Positions 14,479-24,668 of a stretch of DNA of 64,000 nucleotides are shown in pieces. The notes under the pieces were generated by a model that was given only the letters and a program-made list of their open reading frames with translations, was not told the origin of the DNA and made no database searches. The stretch lies in contig NZ_OY986431.1 of NCBI RefSeq assembly GCF_963920485.1, forward strand, positions 2,232,001 to 2,296,000, read 5' to 3'. Position 1 is the stretch's first letter, and the number at the start of each line of letters is the position of its first letter. The position numbers were made by a program, and so were the translations under genes. The DNA comes from Cyanobium usitatum str. Tous (lineage in GTDB: Bacteria > Cyanobacteriota > Cyanobacteriia > PCC-6307 > Cyanobiaceae).

Positions 14479-14694
14479 ATGGATGTCACCACGGTGTCGC
14501 CGAAGTTTCAGGTTGTCATCCCCCGCGGCGTCCGTGAGCAGATGGGTCTGAAGGCAGGGCAGAAGCTACAGGTGGTGCCGCTACCAGGCCGGATCGAGCT
14601 GGTGCCCGTGGCAGCACCTGGCACCTTGCGGGGCTTCGTGGCCGGGCCTAACAGCTTCGACCGCGACCTGGATCGCGAACTCGGCCATGACTGA
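14479..14694 (+). CDS. AbrB/SpoVT-type antitoxin
   Basis: Swapped-hairpin AbrB-like DNA-binding protein, predicted antitoxin for the PIN gene that overlaps it. The 71 residues begin MDVTTVSPKFQVVIPRGVRE, then QMGLKAGQKLQVV, the AbrB core, followed by a short acidic tail ([14 protein letters not shown]) likely to contact the toxin. I chose this ATG although an upstream in-frame ATG would add 25 residues that are not AbrB-like. The stop overlaps the toxin start by 8 bp. Confidence 0.88.
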   Translation: MDVTTVSPKFQVVIPRGVREQMGLKAGQKLQVVPLPGRIELVPVAAPGTLRGFVAGPNSFDRDLDRELGHD

Positions 14695-15076
14695 AAGGCT
14701 CTGGCTAGTGGATTCATCAGGCTGGATCGAATATTTCACCGATGGCCCTAATGCCAGCTGCTTCGCCCTGGCCATCGAGCAGCCGAAGGGCCTGGTGGTG
14801 CCAAGCCTGAGTTTGCTTGAGGTGTATCGCTGGATGCTGCGTCAGCACGGCGAGGGACCCGCCGTTCAGGCGATCGCCCTGATGCGTCAGGGCACAGAAA
14901 TTGCTCTGGATGCCGCGCTGGCTTTACAGGCAGCCCAACTGGGACTGCAGTGGAAGCTGCCGCTCGCTGACAGCGTGATGCTGGCCACCGCCTTGGCCCA
15001 CCAGGCCACCTTGCTCACCCAGGACGCCGACTTCGAGGGAATTCCCGAGGTGGAGTTCATTCCCAAAAAAAGCTGA
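14687..15076 (+). CDS. PIN-domain toxin (VapC-like)
   Basis: Predicted ribonuclease toxin paired with the upstream AbrB-type antitoxin. The 129 residues have the PIN acidic set: [10 protein letters not shown] (Asp9), SLLEVYRW (Glu), [11 protein letters not shown] (Asp) and [13 protein letters not shown] (Asp). All are intact, unlike the vapC remnant 8.5 kb upstream. It ends 67 bp before mutS and is read in the same direction. Confidence 0.9.
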   Translation: MTERLWLVDSSGWIEYFTDGPNASCFALAIEQPKGLVVPSLSLLEVYRWMLRQHGEGPAVQAIALMRQGTEIALDAALALQAAQLGLQWKLPLADSVMLATALAHQATLLTQDADFEGIPEVEFIPKKS

Positions 15077-15143
15077 ACATTCCGGCAGAACTGGTCAGGC
15101 CAGCGCACTTACCATCGGCTCCCCCCTGAGCAACCCCATCGCC

Positions 15144-17822
15144 GTGGCCGCGGAAGCCGAACAACAGCTTTCGCTCACCGCCGCCCTGGGCCTGGCCGAA
15201 GAGCCCCAGCCCGCTCCCGAGCCCGGCCCAAGCCGGCCCCGCAGCCGTCAGCGCCAAGCCGCCCCAGCCTCTCCACCGGCCCCCAGCCCAAGCCCAGACT
15301 CCGACCTACCCCCCTGGCACCACCACAGCCTGGTGGCAGCCGAGCAGCTGACGCCGATGCTGCGTCACTACGTGGAGCTCAAGGCCGCCCATCCCGATCG
15401 GGTGCTGCTCTACCGCCTCGGCGACTTCTTCGAGTGCTTCTTCGAAGACGCCATCACCCTCTCGCGCCTGCTGGAGCTGACCCTCACCGGCAAGGAGGCC
15501 GGCAAGGCGCTCGGTCGGGTGCCGATGGCGGGCATCCCCCACCATGCCGCCGAGCGCTACTGCGCTGAACTGGTGCGCCGCGGCCTCAGCGTCGCCCTCT
15601 GCGACCAGCTGGAAAGCACCGCGGCCAAAGGCGAACTGCTCAAGCGCGGCATCACCCGGGTGCTTACCCCCGGCACGGTGCTTGAAGAGGGCCTGCTGGC
15701 GGCCCGCCTCAACAACTGGCTTTGCGCCGTGGTGCTGGAGGGCGCGTGCTGGGGCCTGGCGGTGGCCGATGTCAGCACCGGTGAATTCCGGGTCACCGAG
15801 CGGACCGGCAGCGCCGGCTTGCACCAGGAGCTGCTGCAGGTGGAGGCCGCCGAGGTGCTCTGGCCCGCCAATCCCAGCGCCAGCCCCACCTGGTGCCCCG
15901 AGGCCCTGCGGCTGACGCCCCTGCCCCGCACCCCCTTTGAGGCACCGGAAGCATCCGCCACCCTCAAGCAGCGCTTCGGCCTGGCCAGCCTTGCTGGCCT
16001 GGGGCTCGGCGAAGCGCCGCTGGCCCTGCGGGCGGCGGGCGGCCTGGTGGCCTACCTCGACAGCACCCTGCAAGAGCAGCAAGTGCCGCTGGATCCGCCC
16101 ACCACCTGGCACGCCGGCGATCAGCTGGTGCTCGATGCCGCCACCCGCCGCAACCTGGAGCTCACCAAAACCCAGCTAGGCGGCAGCGTGCATGGCTCCC
16201 TGCTCTGGGCGCTGGATCGCACCCACACCGCCATGGGCGGCCGCTGCCTGCGCCGCTGGCTGCTGGCGCCGCTGGTGGAGCGCCCCGCGATCCTGGAGCG
16301 CCAGAGGGGGGTGAGTGAGCTAGTGGCCGACCGCGGCCTGCGGCTAGCCCTACGCCGGCTGCTGCGGCCCATGGGCGACCTGGAGCGCCTGGCCGGCCGC
16401 GCCGGCGCCGGCAGCGCCTCGGCCCGGGATCTGGTGGCCCTCGCCGATGGTCTCGAGCGCCTGCCCCAACTCGCCGCCCAGCTCGCCCAAGCCAGCAGCG
16501 CGCCGCTGCAGGCCCTGGCCCGCCCCTGGCCCGAGCTCGAAAGCCTGGCCGGCGAGCTGCGCCACACCCTGCTCGACACCCCACCCCTATCGCTCACCGA
16601 TGGCGGCCTGATCCACGACGGCGTCGATCCAAGCCTCGACGACCTGCGCAACCAGCTCGACGACCAGGACGCCTGGCTGGCCCAGCAGGAAGCCGAGGAG
16701 CGCCGGCTCAGCGGCCTCACCAGCCTCAAACTCCAGTACCACCGCACCTTCGGCTACTTCCTCGCGGTGTCTAAGGCCAAGGCGGCGGCGGTGCCACAGC
16801 ACTGGATCCGCCGCCAAACCCTGGCCAACGAGGAGCGCTTCGTCACCCCGGCCCTGCGCAACCGCGAGGGCGCCATCCAGCAGGTCAAGGCCCGCGCCGC
16901 CCAGCGCGAATACGAGCTGTTCTGCGCCCTTCGGGTGAAGGTGGGCGAGCAGGCCGCCGCCATCCGCCACGCCGCCCGGCTGGTGGCCGAGCTCGATGCG
17001 ATCGCCGCCCTGGCCGAGGTGGCCGCCACCAGCGGCTACTGCTGCCCCGAGATCACCGACCCCGCCAGTCCAGAGGCCCGCCTGCTGCAGATCGAAGCAG
17101 GCCGCCACCCGGTGGTGGAGCAGCTGCTGGTGGAGGAACCCTTCACCGCCAACAGTGTGGTGCTAGGTGGCACCCCCGACCTGATCATCCTCACCGGCCC
17201 CAACGCCAGCGGCAAGAGCTGCTACCTGCGCCAAACCGGCCTGCTGCAGCTGATGGCCCAGATGGGCAGCTGGATCCCAGCCACTTCCGCCCGCCTCGGC
17301 ATCGCCGATCGTCTCTTCACCCGCGTCGGCGCCGGCGACGACCTGGCGGCCGGCCAATCCACCTTCATGGTGGAAATGGCCGAAACCGCCAACATCCTTC
17401 ACCACGCCAGCGAGCGCTCCTTGGTGCTGCTCGACGAGATCGGTCGCGGCACCGCCACCTTCGATGGCCTCTCGATCGCCTGGGCCGTGGCCGAGCACCT
17501 GGCCACCCCCCCGGAGCGCGGCGGCATCGGCGCCCGCTCGATCTTCGCCACCCACTACCACGAACTCAACGCCCTCGCAGGCCAGCTGCCCAACGTCGCC
17601 AACGCCCAGGTGCTGGTGCAGGAAACCGGCGACGCCCTGGTGTTCCTGCACCAAGTAGCCCCCGGCGGCGCCAGCCGCAGCTACGGCATCGAGGCCGCCC
17701 GTCTGGCCGGCGTGCCCGCCGCGGTGGTGCTGCGGGCCCGCCAGGTGCTGGGCCGCATCGAAGCCAACAGCGTCGTGCGGGTGAATCAGGAGATCAAAGG
17801 GGGCGGCGCACTCGCCGCCTGA
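15144..17822 (+). CDS. mutS: DNA mismatch repair ATPase MutS
   Basis: Mismatch-recognition ATPase. The 892-residue protein has a proline-rich N-terminal extension of about 50 residues ([27 protein letters not shown]). The mismatch-binding domain follows, with [16 protein letters not shown] (the Phe-X-Glu wedge) near 90. The C-terminal ABC-type ATPase has [13 protein letters not shown] near 685, [12 protein letters not shown] near 762 and ATHYHEL. It is MutS1, with the lever and clamp domains between. The start is a GTG; the N-terminal extension makes the exact start less certain. The 3' end overlaps the convergent cobH by 37 bp. Confidence 0.95.
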   Translation: MAAEAEQQLSLTAALGLAEEPQPAPEPGPSRPRSRQRQAAPASPPAPSPSPDSDLPPWHHHSLVAAEQLTPMLRHYVELKAAHPDRVLLYRLGDFFECFFEDAITLSRLLELTLTGKEAGKALGRVPMAGIPHHAAERYCAELVRRGLSVALCDQLESTAAKGELLKRGITRVLTPGTVLEEGLLAARLNNWLCAVVLEGACWGLAVADVSTGEFRVTERTGSAGLHQELLQVEAAEVLWPANPSASPTWCPEALRLTPLPRTPFEAPEASATLKQRFGLASLAGLGLGEAPLALRAAGGLVAYLDSTLQEQQVPLDPPTTWHAGDQLVLDAATRRNLELTKTQLGGSVHGSLLWALDRTHTAMGGRCLRRWLLAPLVERPAILERQRGVSELVADRGLRLALRRLLRPMGDLERLAGRAGAGSASARDLVALADGLERLPQLAAQLAQASSAPLQALARPWPELESLAGELRHTLLDTPPLSLTDGGLIHDGVDPSLDDLRNQLDDQDAWLAQQEAEERRLSGLTSLKLQYHRTFGYFLAVSKAKAAAVPQHWIRRQTLANEERFVTPALRNREGAIQQVKARAAQREYELFCALRVKVGEQAAAIRHAARLVAELDAIAALAEVAATSGYCCPEITDPASPEARLLQIEAGRHPVVEQLLVEEPFTANSVVLGGTPDLIILTGPNASGKSCYLRQTGLLQLMAQMGSWIPATSARLGIADRLFTRVGAGDDLAAGQSTFMVEMAETANILHHASERSLVLLDEIGRGTATFDGLSIAWAVAEHLATPPERGGIGARSIFATHYHELNALAGQLPNVANAQVLVQETGDALVFLHQVAPGGASRSYGIEAARLAGVPAAVVLRARQVLGRIEANSVVRVNQEIKGGGALAA

Positions 17823-18475
17823 AGCCAGGCAGAGCGCAGCAGGGCGTTGCAGGCCGCAGCCACCAGTCCGGCTCCGCCCTTGGAGCCCTCGAGCCGCATA
17901 TGCACCAGGCCACTCTCAGCCAGGTGACGCTTGCTCTGGGCCACCCCCACAAACCCCACCGGCATGCCGATCACAAGAGCTGGCGCCGGCACCGCTTTTG
18001 AGGCCACCAGCTCCAGCAGCACCTCCAGGGCCGTGGGAGCGCTGCCGATCAACACCAGGCCCGGGCGTAACGCTGCCAGCGCCGCCGCCATCCCGGCCGC
18101 CGTGCGCGTGGAACCCTCCGGGGCCGCGGCGGGGGCCCAATCGAGCACGCTGCGCACCTGATTGGCGAAGGTGCGCCGAGCCATCGGCGCCACCGCCGCG
18201 GCAGCCATTGCCGTGTCCGTAAGGATCGGCGCCCCAGCAGCCAGGGCCGCCAAGCCGGCCTCGCAGGCGGTTGCAGGGCAAACCAGATCGGCCGCCAGGC
18301 CCGGATCCCCGCTGCTGTGAATCAGGCGCAGCAACACGTCCTGCTGCAGGGGGCTGAGCGGCGCCAGCGCCGCCGCCGTGCCCGGCAACTGCCGGATCAG
18401 CCGCAAGCTCTCGCAAAAAATCGGGTGATCCAGGGAAGGCACTCCGCGAAAGGCCGCAGTTTCAGCATTACTCAT
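17786..18475 (-). CDS. cobH: precorrin-8X methylmutase
   Basis: Moves a methyl group from C11 to C12 of the corrin ring, giving hydrogenobyrinate or its cobalt form. The 229 residues show [16 protein letters not shown] (conserved His region), [21 protein letters not shown] and [22 protein letters not shown], all typical of CobH/CbiC. The ATG giving MSNAETAAF is preferred; the frame continues upstream into a 15-bp tandem repeat (CSEM repeated) that is unlikely to be coding. cbiD of the same pathway is 32 kb away. Confidence 0.93.
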   Translation of the reverse strand: MSNAETAAFRGVPSLDHPIFCESLRLIRQLPGTAAALAPLSPLQQDVLLRLIHSSGDPGLAADLVCPATACEAGLAALAAGAPILTDTAMAAAAVAPMARRTFANQVRSVLDWAPAAAPEGSTRTAAGMAAALAALRPGLVLIGSAPTALEVLLELVASKAVPAPALVIGMPVGFVGVAQSKRHLAESGLVHMRLEGSKGGAGLVAAACNALLRSAWLQAASAPPPLIS

Positions 18476-18484
18476 GGCTCGATT

Positions 18485-18514
18485 CATTTCTGAGCAGTGC
18501 ATTTCTGAGCAGCG
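18485..18514 (+). repeat. 15-bp tandem repeat upstream of cobH
   Basis: Two adjacent units, CATTTCTGAGCAGTG and CATTTCTGAGCAGCG, within the 121-bp divergent spacer between cobH and the Phd-PIN gene. Directly followed by nonamer repeat locus 2, so most of the spacer is repeat-derived. Confidence 0.85.
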
Positions 18515-18548
18515 GTGCATAGATCACCAGCAGCGCTGTCCTTGATTC

Positions 18549-18584
18549 TGTACAGGTTGTACAGCTTGTAAGGTCTGTACAGAT
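18549..18584 (+). repeat. TGTACAG nonamer repeat, locus 2 (four units)
   Basis: Four consecutive nine-base units: TGTACAGGT, TGTACAGCT, TGTAAGGTC and TGTACAGAT. They end 12 bp before the ATG of the Phd-PIN gene, so they cover the expected promoter or ribosome-entry region. The unit has no stop codon in any of six frames. Could be an autoregulatory operator for the Phd domain, or simply a dispersed repeat. Confidence 0.75.
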
Positions 18585-18596
18585 TCGTGCACACCC

Positions 18597-19340
18597 ATGC
18601 CTGACACCACCATGGGCGTCGAATCGGCCAGGCGCCGCCTACCGGAACTGCTGGAGCGAGCGGCGGCCGGCGAACGAATCGTGATCCAGCGCCACCGCAC
18701 CCCCATGGCCGCCCTGGTGCCGCTGGCAGGGCGGGCACCGATTGATCCCCTGCTGCGCCAACGGCAAATCCAGAGCCTGATGGCCCTACAAGGCAGCGGC
18801 AGGGGCTGCTGGGATCCCCAGCAACGCCAACCAGCCCGGCCAGCACCACCACCGCCAGCTTTTGTACAACCTGTACAGAACCTGCCCCACCAAGAAGCCT
18901 TCAACCCCCGCCTGCTAGCCCACGGCTCCCGAATCGCCCTCGATGGCACCGCGCTGGTGGCCTTTCTGGCAGACGCCAAGGGCGCCGGCAAACACCTCGA
19001 GCCACTGATGCAGGGAATAGGGGCTGGCTATTGGATTGGGGTTGTTAGCAGCTTGAGCCTGATGCGGGTGCTCGAGGGGCCCCTGGCCCGGGGCGACGAG
19101 GCCCTGGCCCAGCGCTACATCCAGGCCTTCGAGAATCCCCACCACTGGCAACTGATCCCCAGCGATGGCGCCATCGCTGCTGCGGCCGTGCGTCTGCGCC
19201 GCCAGGAACCCCAGCTCGACGACAGCTGCGCCATCGAACTTGCCACTGCCATCCAGTCCGGCGCAGTGGTGCTAGTCACCGACCATCCGGCCCTGGCCCA
19301 GACTGGGCTGCATCCGGTGCTCAGCGCCCTGCGGATCTAA
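18597..19340 (+). CDS. Phd-type antitoxin domain fused to a PIN domain
   Basis: Single 247-residue protein combining what are normally two genes. Residues 1-45 are Phd/YefM-like (VESARRRLPELLERAAAGER, then IVIQRHRTPMAALVPL). Residues 50-74 resemble the toxin-binding tail (LLRQRQIQSLMALQGSGRG, CW). A Pro-rich linker, 75-105, contains FVQPVQN encoded by nonamer repeat locus 3. Residues ~112-247 form a PIN domain: ALDGTALVAFL (Asp116), VLEGP (Glu160), LDDSCAIELATA (Asp208/209), VTDHPAL (Asp229). No ATG precedes the first PIN Asp closely, so separate toxin translation is unlikely. It may be a self-neutralised toxin, a processed precursor, or an ex-toxin turned regulator; that is inference. Confidence 0.83.
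   Translation: MPDTTMGVESARRRLPELLERAAAGERIVIQRHRTPMAALVPLAGRAPIDPLLRQRQIQSLMALQGSGRGCWDPQQRQPARPAPPPPAFVQPVQNLPHQEAFNPRLLAHGSRIALDGTALVAFLADAKGAGKHLEPLMQGIGAGYWIGVVSSLSLMRVLEGPLARGDEALAQRYIQAFENPHHWQLIPSDGAIAAAAVRLRRQEPQLDDSCAIELATAIQSGAVVLVTDHPALAQTGLHPVLSALRI
18861..18879 (-). repeat. TGTACAG nonamer repeat, locus 3, inside a coding linker
   Basis: On the minus strand it reads TTCTGTACAGGTTGTACAAA, the same core as locus 2, but in opposite orientation. On the plus strand it encodes F-V-Q-P-V-Q-N (residues 89-95) between the Phd and PIN domains. Loci 2 and 3 therefore form an inverted pair around the antitoxin half of the gene. Confidence 0.8.
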
Positions 19341-19349
19341 GCCGCGCCC

Positions 19350-20321
19350 ATGCCCATTCACCTGCTCTGGGGCGACGACGAGGCTGCCCGCAACCGTGCT
19401 GTCGAAGCGCTGGTGCAGGCGCAGGTGGATCCCAGCTGGGCCACCATCAACCTCAGCCGCCTCGATGGCAACGACGCCGGCCAGGCGGCCCAGGCCCTCG
19501 AGGAGGCGCGCACGCCACCCTTTGGCGCCGGCAGCCGCATGGTGGTGCTGCAACGCAGTCCCTTTTGCAGCCAGTGCCCAGCAGAGCTGGCCGAGCGTTT
19601 CGAAGCGGCCCTGGCCCAGGTGGCGGATGGCTGCCATCTGCTGCTGGTCAGTTCCGGCAAACCGGATGCCCGGCTGCGCACCACCAAGGCCCTGCAGAAG
19701 CTGGTGAAGGCTGGCCAGGCCAGCGAGCAAAGCTTTGCCCTGCCAGCGATCTGGGACGGCGCCGGCCAGGTGGAGCTGGTGAGCCGCACGGCCCGGGAGC
19801 TGGGGCTGAAGCTCGAGCCAGCCGCAGCTGCAGCCCTCTCCGATGCCATCGGCAACGACAGCGCCCGCCTCGCCAGCGAGCTTGAAAAGCTCAGCCTCTA
19901 CGCCAATCCCATCAGCCTCGCCGCCGTGCAGGCCCTGGTGGGGGGTCAGGCCACCAGCTCCCTCGCCGTGGGCGATGCCCTGCTGGCTGGCCAGCCAGCC
20001 GATGCCATTGCCCGGCTCGATGCCCTGCTGGAGGCCAACGAACCGGCCCTGCGCATCGTTGCCGCCCTCAGTAGCCAGATCCGCGGCTGGCTTTGGGTCA
20101 CCCTGCTCGACCAGCAAGGAGAAAGCGACGTAGCGGTAATCGCTAAAGCGGCCGGCATCGGCAATCCCAAACGCATCTACGTGATGCGCAAGCAGATCCG
20201 GGGCCGCCAGCCCGCCGTATTCCTGCGCCTGCTCAGCCAGCTGCTCTCAGTGGAGGCTGCCCTCAAGCGGGGCAGTGATGCCGGCGATGCCTTCCGCGAT
20301 GGCTTCCTGCTCAACCCCTAA
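19350..20321 (+). CDS. holA: DNA polymerase III delta subunit
   Basis: Clamp-loader wrench subunit that opens the beta clamp. The 323 residues follow the cyanobacterial HolA pattern: MPIHLLWGDDEAARN at the start (degenerate AAA+ fold without a usable P-loop), VVLQRSPF, LLLVSSGKPDARLRTTKALQKL and the C-terminal collar (GDALLAGQPADAIARLDALL, ALSSQIRGWLWV). It starts 9 bp after the Phd-PIN stop, so transcription may be shared with that gene; lysC follows. dnaX, its partner, is 16 kb downstream. Confidence 0.9.
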   Translation: MPIHLLWGDDEAARNRAVEALVQAQVDPSWATINLSRLDGNDAGQAAQALEEARTPPFGAGSRMVVLQRSPFCSQCPAELAERFEAALAQVADGCHLLLVSSGKPDARLRTTKALQKLVKAGQASEQSFALPAIWDGAGQVELVSRTARELGLKLEPAAAAALSDAIGNDSARLASELEKLSLYANPISLAAVQALVGGQATSSLAVGDALLAGQPADAIARLDALLEANEPALRIVAALSSQIRGWLWVTLLDQQGESDVAVIAKAAGIGNPKRIYVMRKQIRGRQPAVFLRLLSQLLSVEAALKRGSDAGDAFRDGFLLNP

Positions 20322-20332
20322 GGGACCAAGAC

Positions 20333-20338
20333 GGATAA
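20333..20338 (+). promoter_or_regulatory. candidate -10 element for lysC
   Basis: GATAAT lies 41 bp before the lysC ATG, in the 57-bp spacer after holA. No good -35 box is visible, so this is a weak call based on one hexamer. Confidence 0.3.
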
Positions 20339-20378
20339 TTAGCCGTTCTTTCACTGACGCCCACCGCCGCACCCTGCC

Positions 20379-22214
20379 ATGGCCCTGCTGGTTCAGAAGT
20401 TTGGCGGCACCTCGGTGGCCGATGTGGAGCGCATTCAGGCAGTAGCCCGCCGCATCGCCCGCAGCCGTGAGCAGGGCCACGAGCTGGTGATTGTGGTGTC
20501 AGCGATGGGCCACACCACCGACCAGCTCACCGGCCTGGCCCGCGCCATCAGCAGCAACCCACCCCAGCGGGAGCTGGACATGCTGCTAGCCACCGGCGAG
20601 CAGGTGTCGATCGCCCTGCTTTCGATGGCGCTGCACGCAGAAGGCGTACCGGCGGTGTCGATGACAGGCACCCAGGCGGGCATCGTCACCGAATCGGCCC
20701 ATGGCCGCGCCCGCATCCTGGAGATCCGCACCGAACGGCTGCGGCGCTTACTCGCTGATGGCCAGGTGGTGGTGGTGGCTGGTTTCCAGGGCACCAGCAG
20801 CGGCGCCGGCGGCACTCCCGAGATCACCACCTTGGGCCGTGGCGGCTCCGACACCTCAGCGGTGGCCCTGGCAGCAGCCCTGGGCGCCGACACCTGCGAG
20901 ATCTATACCGACGTTCCTGGGGTTTTGACCACCGACCCCCGCAAGGTGGCCGACGCCCAGCTGATGGCACAGGTGAGCTGCGATGAAATGCTTGAGCTGG
21001 CCAGCTTGGGAGCTTCGGTGCTGCACCCGCGGGCGGTGGAGATTGCCCGCAACTACGGCGTGCCCCTAGTGGTGCGCTCCAGCTGGAGCGAGCAGCCCGG
21101 CACCCTGCTCACCAGCGGCGCCCCCAGGCCGATTCGCCATGAGGGGCTGGAGCTGGGTAAGCCAGTGGATGGCGCCGAACTCGAAACAGACCAGGCTGTG
21201 CTGGCCCTAGCCCACGTGCCCGACCGGCCCGGGGTGGCAGCCCAGCTGTTCGAGGCCCTCGGCGCCGCTGGTCTCAACGTGGATTTGATCGTGCAAGCCA
21301 CCCACGAGGGCAGCTCCAACGACATCGCTTTCACCCTGGCCGCCGCTGAATGCGACCGGGCCCAGCTGGTGTGCGGCGAGGTGCTGGCCGCCATGGGCGC
21401 GACCCTCAACGATGGCGGCGCCCAACTAAGCGCCGAAGCCGGCTTGGCCAAGCTGAGCATCTCGGGCGCCGGGATCATGGGCCGGCCAGGGGTAGCTGCC
21501 CGGCTGTTCGACACCCTGGCCCGCTCAGGCATCAACCTGCGCCTGATTGCTACCAGCGAGGTGAAGGTGAGCTGCCTGGTGGCTGGAGACCAGGCGGATC
21601 GGGCCTTCCGGGCCGCCGCCGAAGCCTTTGAGCTGCCTGATCAGCAGCTGCGCCGCAATCCCAGGCCCTGCCATCAGGGGGATCCGGCTGTTCGCGGCGT
21701 TGCCCTCGATCGCGATCAGGCCCAGGTGGCAGTGAGGCGCCTGCCCGATCGCCCCGGCACCGCCGCGGCCGTCTGCCGCACCCTGGCCGACGCCAACATC
21801 AGCCTCGACGCGATCGTGCAATCCGAGCGCACCCATGCCGGGCCAAGCCGCGATATGAGCTTCGTGCTTAAACGCGACGATCTGACGCGGGCGCAGCAGA
21901 CCCTGGCGCCCCTACTGCGCCAATGGCCCGGCTCCTGCTTCGAGGAGGGGCGCGCCATAGCCCGAATCAGCGCCGTAGGGGCCGGTATGCCATTCACCCC
22001 AGGCACCGCGGCCCGCATGTTCCGCTGCCTAGCCGCCGCCGGCATCAACATCGAACTGATCGCCACCAGCGAGATCCGCACCAGCTGCGTCGTAGCCGAA
22101 ACCGATGGTGTAGCAGCTCTACAGGCGGTGCACGCCGCTTTTTCACTGGGTGGCATCGCCCAACATCGGGCCGAGGGCACTGAGTCACCTAGCAAGACCG
22201 AGGCGCCTGGTTAA
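20379..22214 (+). CDS. lysC: aspartate kinase with four ACT domains
   Basis: Phosphorylates aspartate, first step to lysine, threonine and methionine. The 611-residue cyanobacterial form starts [15 protein letters not shown], has [18 protein letters not shown] and [16 protein letters not shown] for the kinase fold, and then two pairs of ACT repeats. The ACT starts are recognisable: [60 protein letters not shown] and [20 protein letters not shown]. Four ACT domains suggest feedback control by lysine and/or threonine, known for this family. The products feed asd and dapA near 30 kb. Its TAA overlaps the convergent uvrB stop. Confidence 0.95.
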   Translation: MALLVQKFGGTSVADVERIQAVARRIARSREQGHELVIVVSAMGHTTDQLTGLARAISSNPPQRELDMLLATGEQVSIALLSMALHAEGVPAVSMTGTQAGIVTESAHGRARILEIRTERLRRLLADGQVVVVAGFQGTSSGAGGTPEITTLGRGGSDTSAVALAAALGADTCEIYTDVPGVLTTDPRKVADAQLMAQVSCDEMLELASLGASVLHPRAVEIARNYGVPLVVRSSWSEQPGTLLTSGAPRPIRHEGLELGKPVDGAELETDQAVLALAHVPDRPGVAAQLFEALGAAGLNVDLIVQATHEGSSNDIAFTLAAAECDRAQLVCGEVLAAMGATLNDGGAQLSAEAGLAKLSISGAGIMGRPGVAARLFDTLARSGINLRLIATSEVKVSCLVAGDQADRAFRAAAEAFELPDQQLRRNPRPCHQGDPAVRGVALDRDQAQVAVRRLPDRPGTAAAVCRTLADANISLDAIVQSERTHAGPSRDMSFVLKRDDLTRAQQTLAPLLRQWPGSCFEEGRAIARISAVGAGMPFTPGTAARMFRCLAAAGINIELIATSEIRTSCVVAETDGVAALQAVHAAFSLGGIAQHRAEGTESPSKTEAPG

Positions 22215-24217
22215 GCCCTCCCCACCAGCTTCTGACGCAGATTTTTAATCTTGTCGCGCAGGTTGGCGGCCTCCTCAAATTCAAGGTTCTTGGCGGCGCC
22301 CTTCATCTTCTCTTCAAGCTGCTGGATGAGCTCCGGCAGAGCATCCAGCGGCACATTGTTGTGCTCGGCCTGCTCGGTGGCCTCCTCCAGCTGATCGTCG
22401 TTGAGCCGCCGCGACATCTCCAGTGAAGAGAGGATCGAATTGCCGGCCCGCTTGCCCGCAGGGGTGGGGGTGATGCCGTGCTCAACGTTATAGGCGTGCT
22501 GAATGGTGCGGCGACGCTCGGTTTCGGAGATGGCCCTAGCCATCGAATCGGTGAGATTGTCGGCATAGAGGATGGCCATGCCCTCGATGTGGCGGGCAGC
22601 CCGGCCAATGGTCTGAACCAAGGAGCGCTCGGCCCGCAGGAAACCCTCCTTATCGGCATCAAGAATCGCCACTAGCGATACCTCGGGCAGGTCCAATCCT
22701 TCCCGCAGCAGGTTCACGCCCACCAGCACGTCGTATTCACCATTCCTGAGATCTTGAATGATCTCAATCCGCTCAATCGAGTGGATCTCCGAGTGCAAGT
22801 AGCGCACTCGCACGCCATTTTCAGCCAAGTAATCGGTGAGATCTTCGGCCATGCGCTTAGTGAGCGTGGTTACAAGCACTCGCTCGTTTTTCTCCGCCCG
22901 CACCCGGATCTCGCCGAGCAGGTCGTCCACCTGACCCTCACTAGGGCGCACCTCCACAATCGGGTCGAGCACCCCGGTGGGACGAATCACCTGCTGCACA
23001 ATCTGGCCACTGCTCTGCTCCATCTCCCAGTTACCAGGAGTGGCACTCACAAAGATCGTCTGCTGGGCCTTCTCCCAGAACTCCGAACCCTTGAGCGGCC
23101 TGTTGTCGGCAGCACTGGGCAGGCGGAAGCCGTGCTCAATCAGCACCTGCTTACGCGACTGGTCGCCGTTGTACATCGCCTGCAGCTGGGAGCAGGTGAC
23201 GTGGCTTTCATCCACCACCAGCAGCCAGTCTTTGGGGAAATAGTCGATCAGGCATTCTGGCGGCGTGCCCGCCTCTCGCCCGGCCAAATGGCGGGCGTAA
23301 TTCTCAACACCGTTGCAATAGCCCACCTGCTCGAGCATCTCCAGGTCGTAGGTGGTGCGCTGCTCCAGCCGTTGCGCCTCTAGGAGCCGCCCCTGACCGT
23401 TAAGTACATCGAGCCGCTCGCGCATCTCGTTGCGGATGGCCGAAATCGCGTCCGCCAGCCGCTCCTTTGGCGTCACAAAGTGCTTAGCCGGATAAATATT
23501 GATTGTGTCGAGGCTTTGCAGGATCTCGCCGGTGGTGGGATCCACGTAGCGGATCGCCTCCACCTCATCACCAAAGAGCTCAATCCGCACCAGCCGATCT
23601 TCATAGGCCGGGCCGATCTCCAGCACATCCCCCCGCACCCGAAAACGACCGCGAGAAATTTCCAGGTCGTTGCGGGAATACTGGTTATTTACCAACTCCC
23701 GCAAGGAGCCTCGAAGATTGAGAGTCTCACCCACCTTAAACTTAACAGCAGCTTTTAGATATTCACTGGGAATACCCAAACCATAAATACAACTAATAGA
23801 GGCCACCACGATCACATCTTTGCGCTCAAACAGCGAACGGGTCGCCGAGTGGCGCAGCATATCGATCTCTTCATTGATCGAAGCTGTCTTGGCGATGTAG
23901 GTGTCGGAGACAGCCACATACGCCTCCGGCTGGTAATAGTCGTAGTAGCTGATGAAATATTCAACGGCATTATTCGGGAAGAACTCCCGCAGCTCATTGC
24001 AGAGCTGGGCCGCCAAGGTTTTGTTGTGGGCCAGCACCAAAGCAGGGCGCCCGGTCTGGGCGATCACGTTGGCGATCGTGAAGGTCTTGCCGGTGCCAGT
24101 GGCGCCTAGCAGGGTTTGGTAGCGCTCGCCCCCATCAACGCCCTGGACCAGCCCGGCAATGGCCGTGGGCTGATCACCCTTGGGTAGGTAGGGGGCGTGG
24201 AGTTCAAACGGAACCAT
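22211..24217 (-). CDS. uvrB: excinuclease ABC subunit B
   Basis: Damage-verifying helicase-like subunit of UvrABC nucleotide excision repair. The 668 residues contain Walker [16 protein letters not shown] (residues 38-45), the beta-hairpin [11 protein letters not shown] with [21 protein letters not shown] (Walker B), and [14 protein letters not shown]. The second RecA domain has [22 protein letters not shown] and QTIGRAARH. The C-terminal UvrC-binding motif [26 protein letters not shown], quoted in part, is present. The minus-strand TTA stop and the lysC TAA share three bases. Confidence 0.97.
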   Translation of the reverse strand: MVPFELHAPYLPKGDQPTAIAGLVQGVDGGERYQTLLGATGTGKTFTIANVIAQTGRPALVLAHNKTLAAQLCNELREFFPNNAVEYFISYYDYYQPEAYVAVSDTYIAKTASINEEIDMLRHSATRSLFERKDVIVVASISCIYGLGIPSEYLKAAVKFKVGETLNLRGSLRELVNNQYSRNDLEISRGRFRVRGDVLEIGPAYEDRLVRIELFGDEVEAIRYVDPTTGEILQSLDTINIYPAKHFVTPKERLADAISAIRNEMRERLDVLNGQGRLLEAQRLEQRTTYDLEMLEQVGYCNGVENYARHLAGREAGTPPECLIDYFPKDWLLVVDESHVTCSQLQAMYNGDQSRKQVLIEHGFRLPSAADNRPLKGSEFWEKAQQTIFVSATPGNWEMEQSSGQIVQQVIRPTGVLDPIVEVRPSEGQVDDLLGEIRVRAEKNERVLVTTLTKRMAEDLTDYLAENGVRVRYLHSEIHSIERIEIIQDLRNGEYDVLVGVNLLREGLDLPEVSLVAILDADKEGFLRAERSLVQTIGRAARHIEGMAILYADNLTDSMARAISETERRRTIQHAYNVEHGITPTPAGKRAGNSILSSLEMSRRLNDDQLEEATEQAEHNNVPLDALPELIQQLEEKMKGAAKNLEFEEAANLRDKIKNLRQKLVGRA

Positions 24218-24233
24218 GCCCCCATTCTCGGGG

Positions 24234-24650
24234 TCAAACCACCGGAGCTGTGGTGATCAGAGCGGCTGCGCGAGTGACGTCGACGTCGAGGCCAAGGATC
24301 CGCAGGATCACAGCCGACAACACGGCATAGACGACCCCACCAAGAATCGCGCTCACCACTCCGTTTTTGAGCCGGAATCCCTTGATCAACCAGGCCGCCA
24401 GGCCAAACAGCACCACCGTGATCGCCCAGTTGAACAGCAGGCTCACCGGACTGATCAATCCCCCCAAGCTGGTGACCGCCCACACCGGCCCCAGCAGCAG
24501 CTTCAGCGGCCAGATCAACAGGGTGCCCAGCAAGCCGATCACCACAGCGGAAAGCATGGCGATCGGGAAACTGCTCACCTCCACTCCCAAGGGAAGCCAG
24601 GCCACAATCAACAACACAACGGCCCGAATCGGCCACTGCAATAGCCACAT
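24234..24650 (-). CDS. holin-IV-like small membrane protein (phage_holin_4_2 family)
   Basis: Integral membrane protein of unknown function; the family name comes from distant similarity to phage holins and is not evidence of a prophage. The 138 residues have about four hydrophobic segments: [51 protein letters not shown] and [19 protein letters not shown]. The ATG giving MWLLQWPIR is used; a GTG four codons upstream is an alternative and lies 6 bp from the ycf23 stop, so cotranscription with ycf23 is likely. Confidence 0.78.
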   Translation of the reverse strand: MWLLQWPIRAVVLLIVAWLPLGVEVSSFPIAMLSAVVIGLLGTLLIWPLKLLLGPVWAVTSLGGLISPVSLLFNWAITVVLFGLAAWLIKGFRLKNGVVSAILGGVVYAVLSAVILRILGLDVDVTRAAALITTAPVV

Positions 24651-24668
24651 CAGAGAACCCACTTGGCG

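Noticed and set aside
24234..24650. Holin-like gene as a sign of prophage
   Set aside because: This family is common in bacteria as a small membrane protein, and no other phage gene is near.
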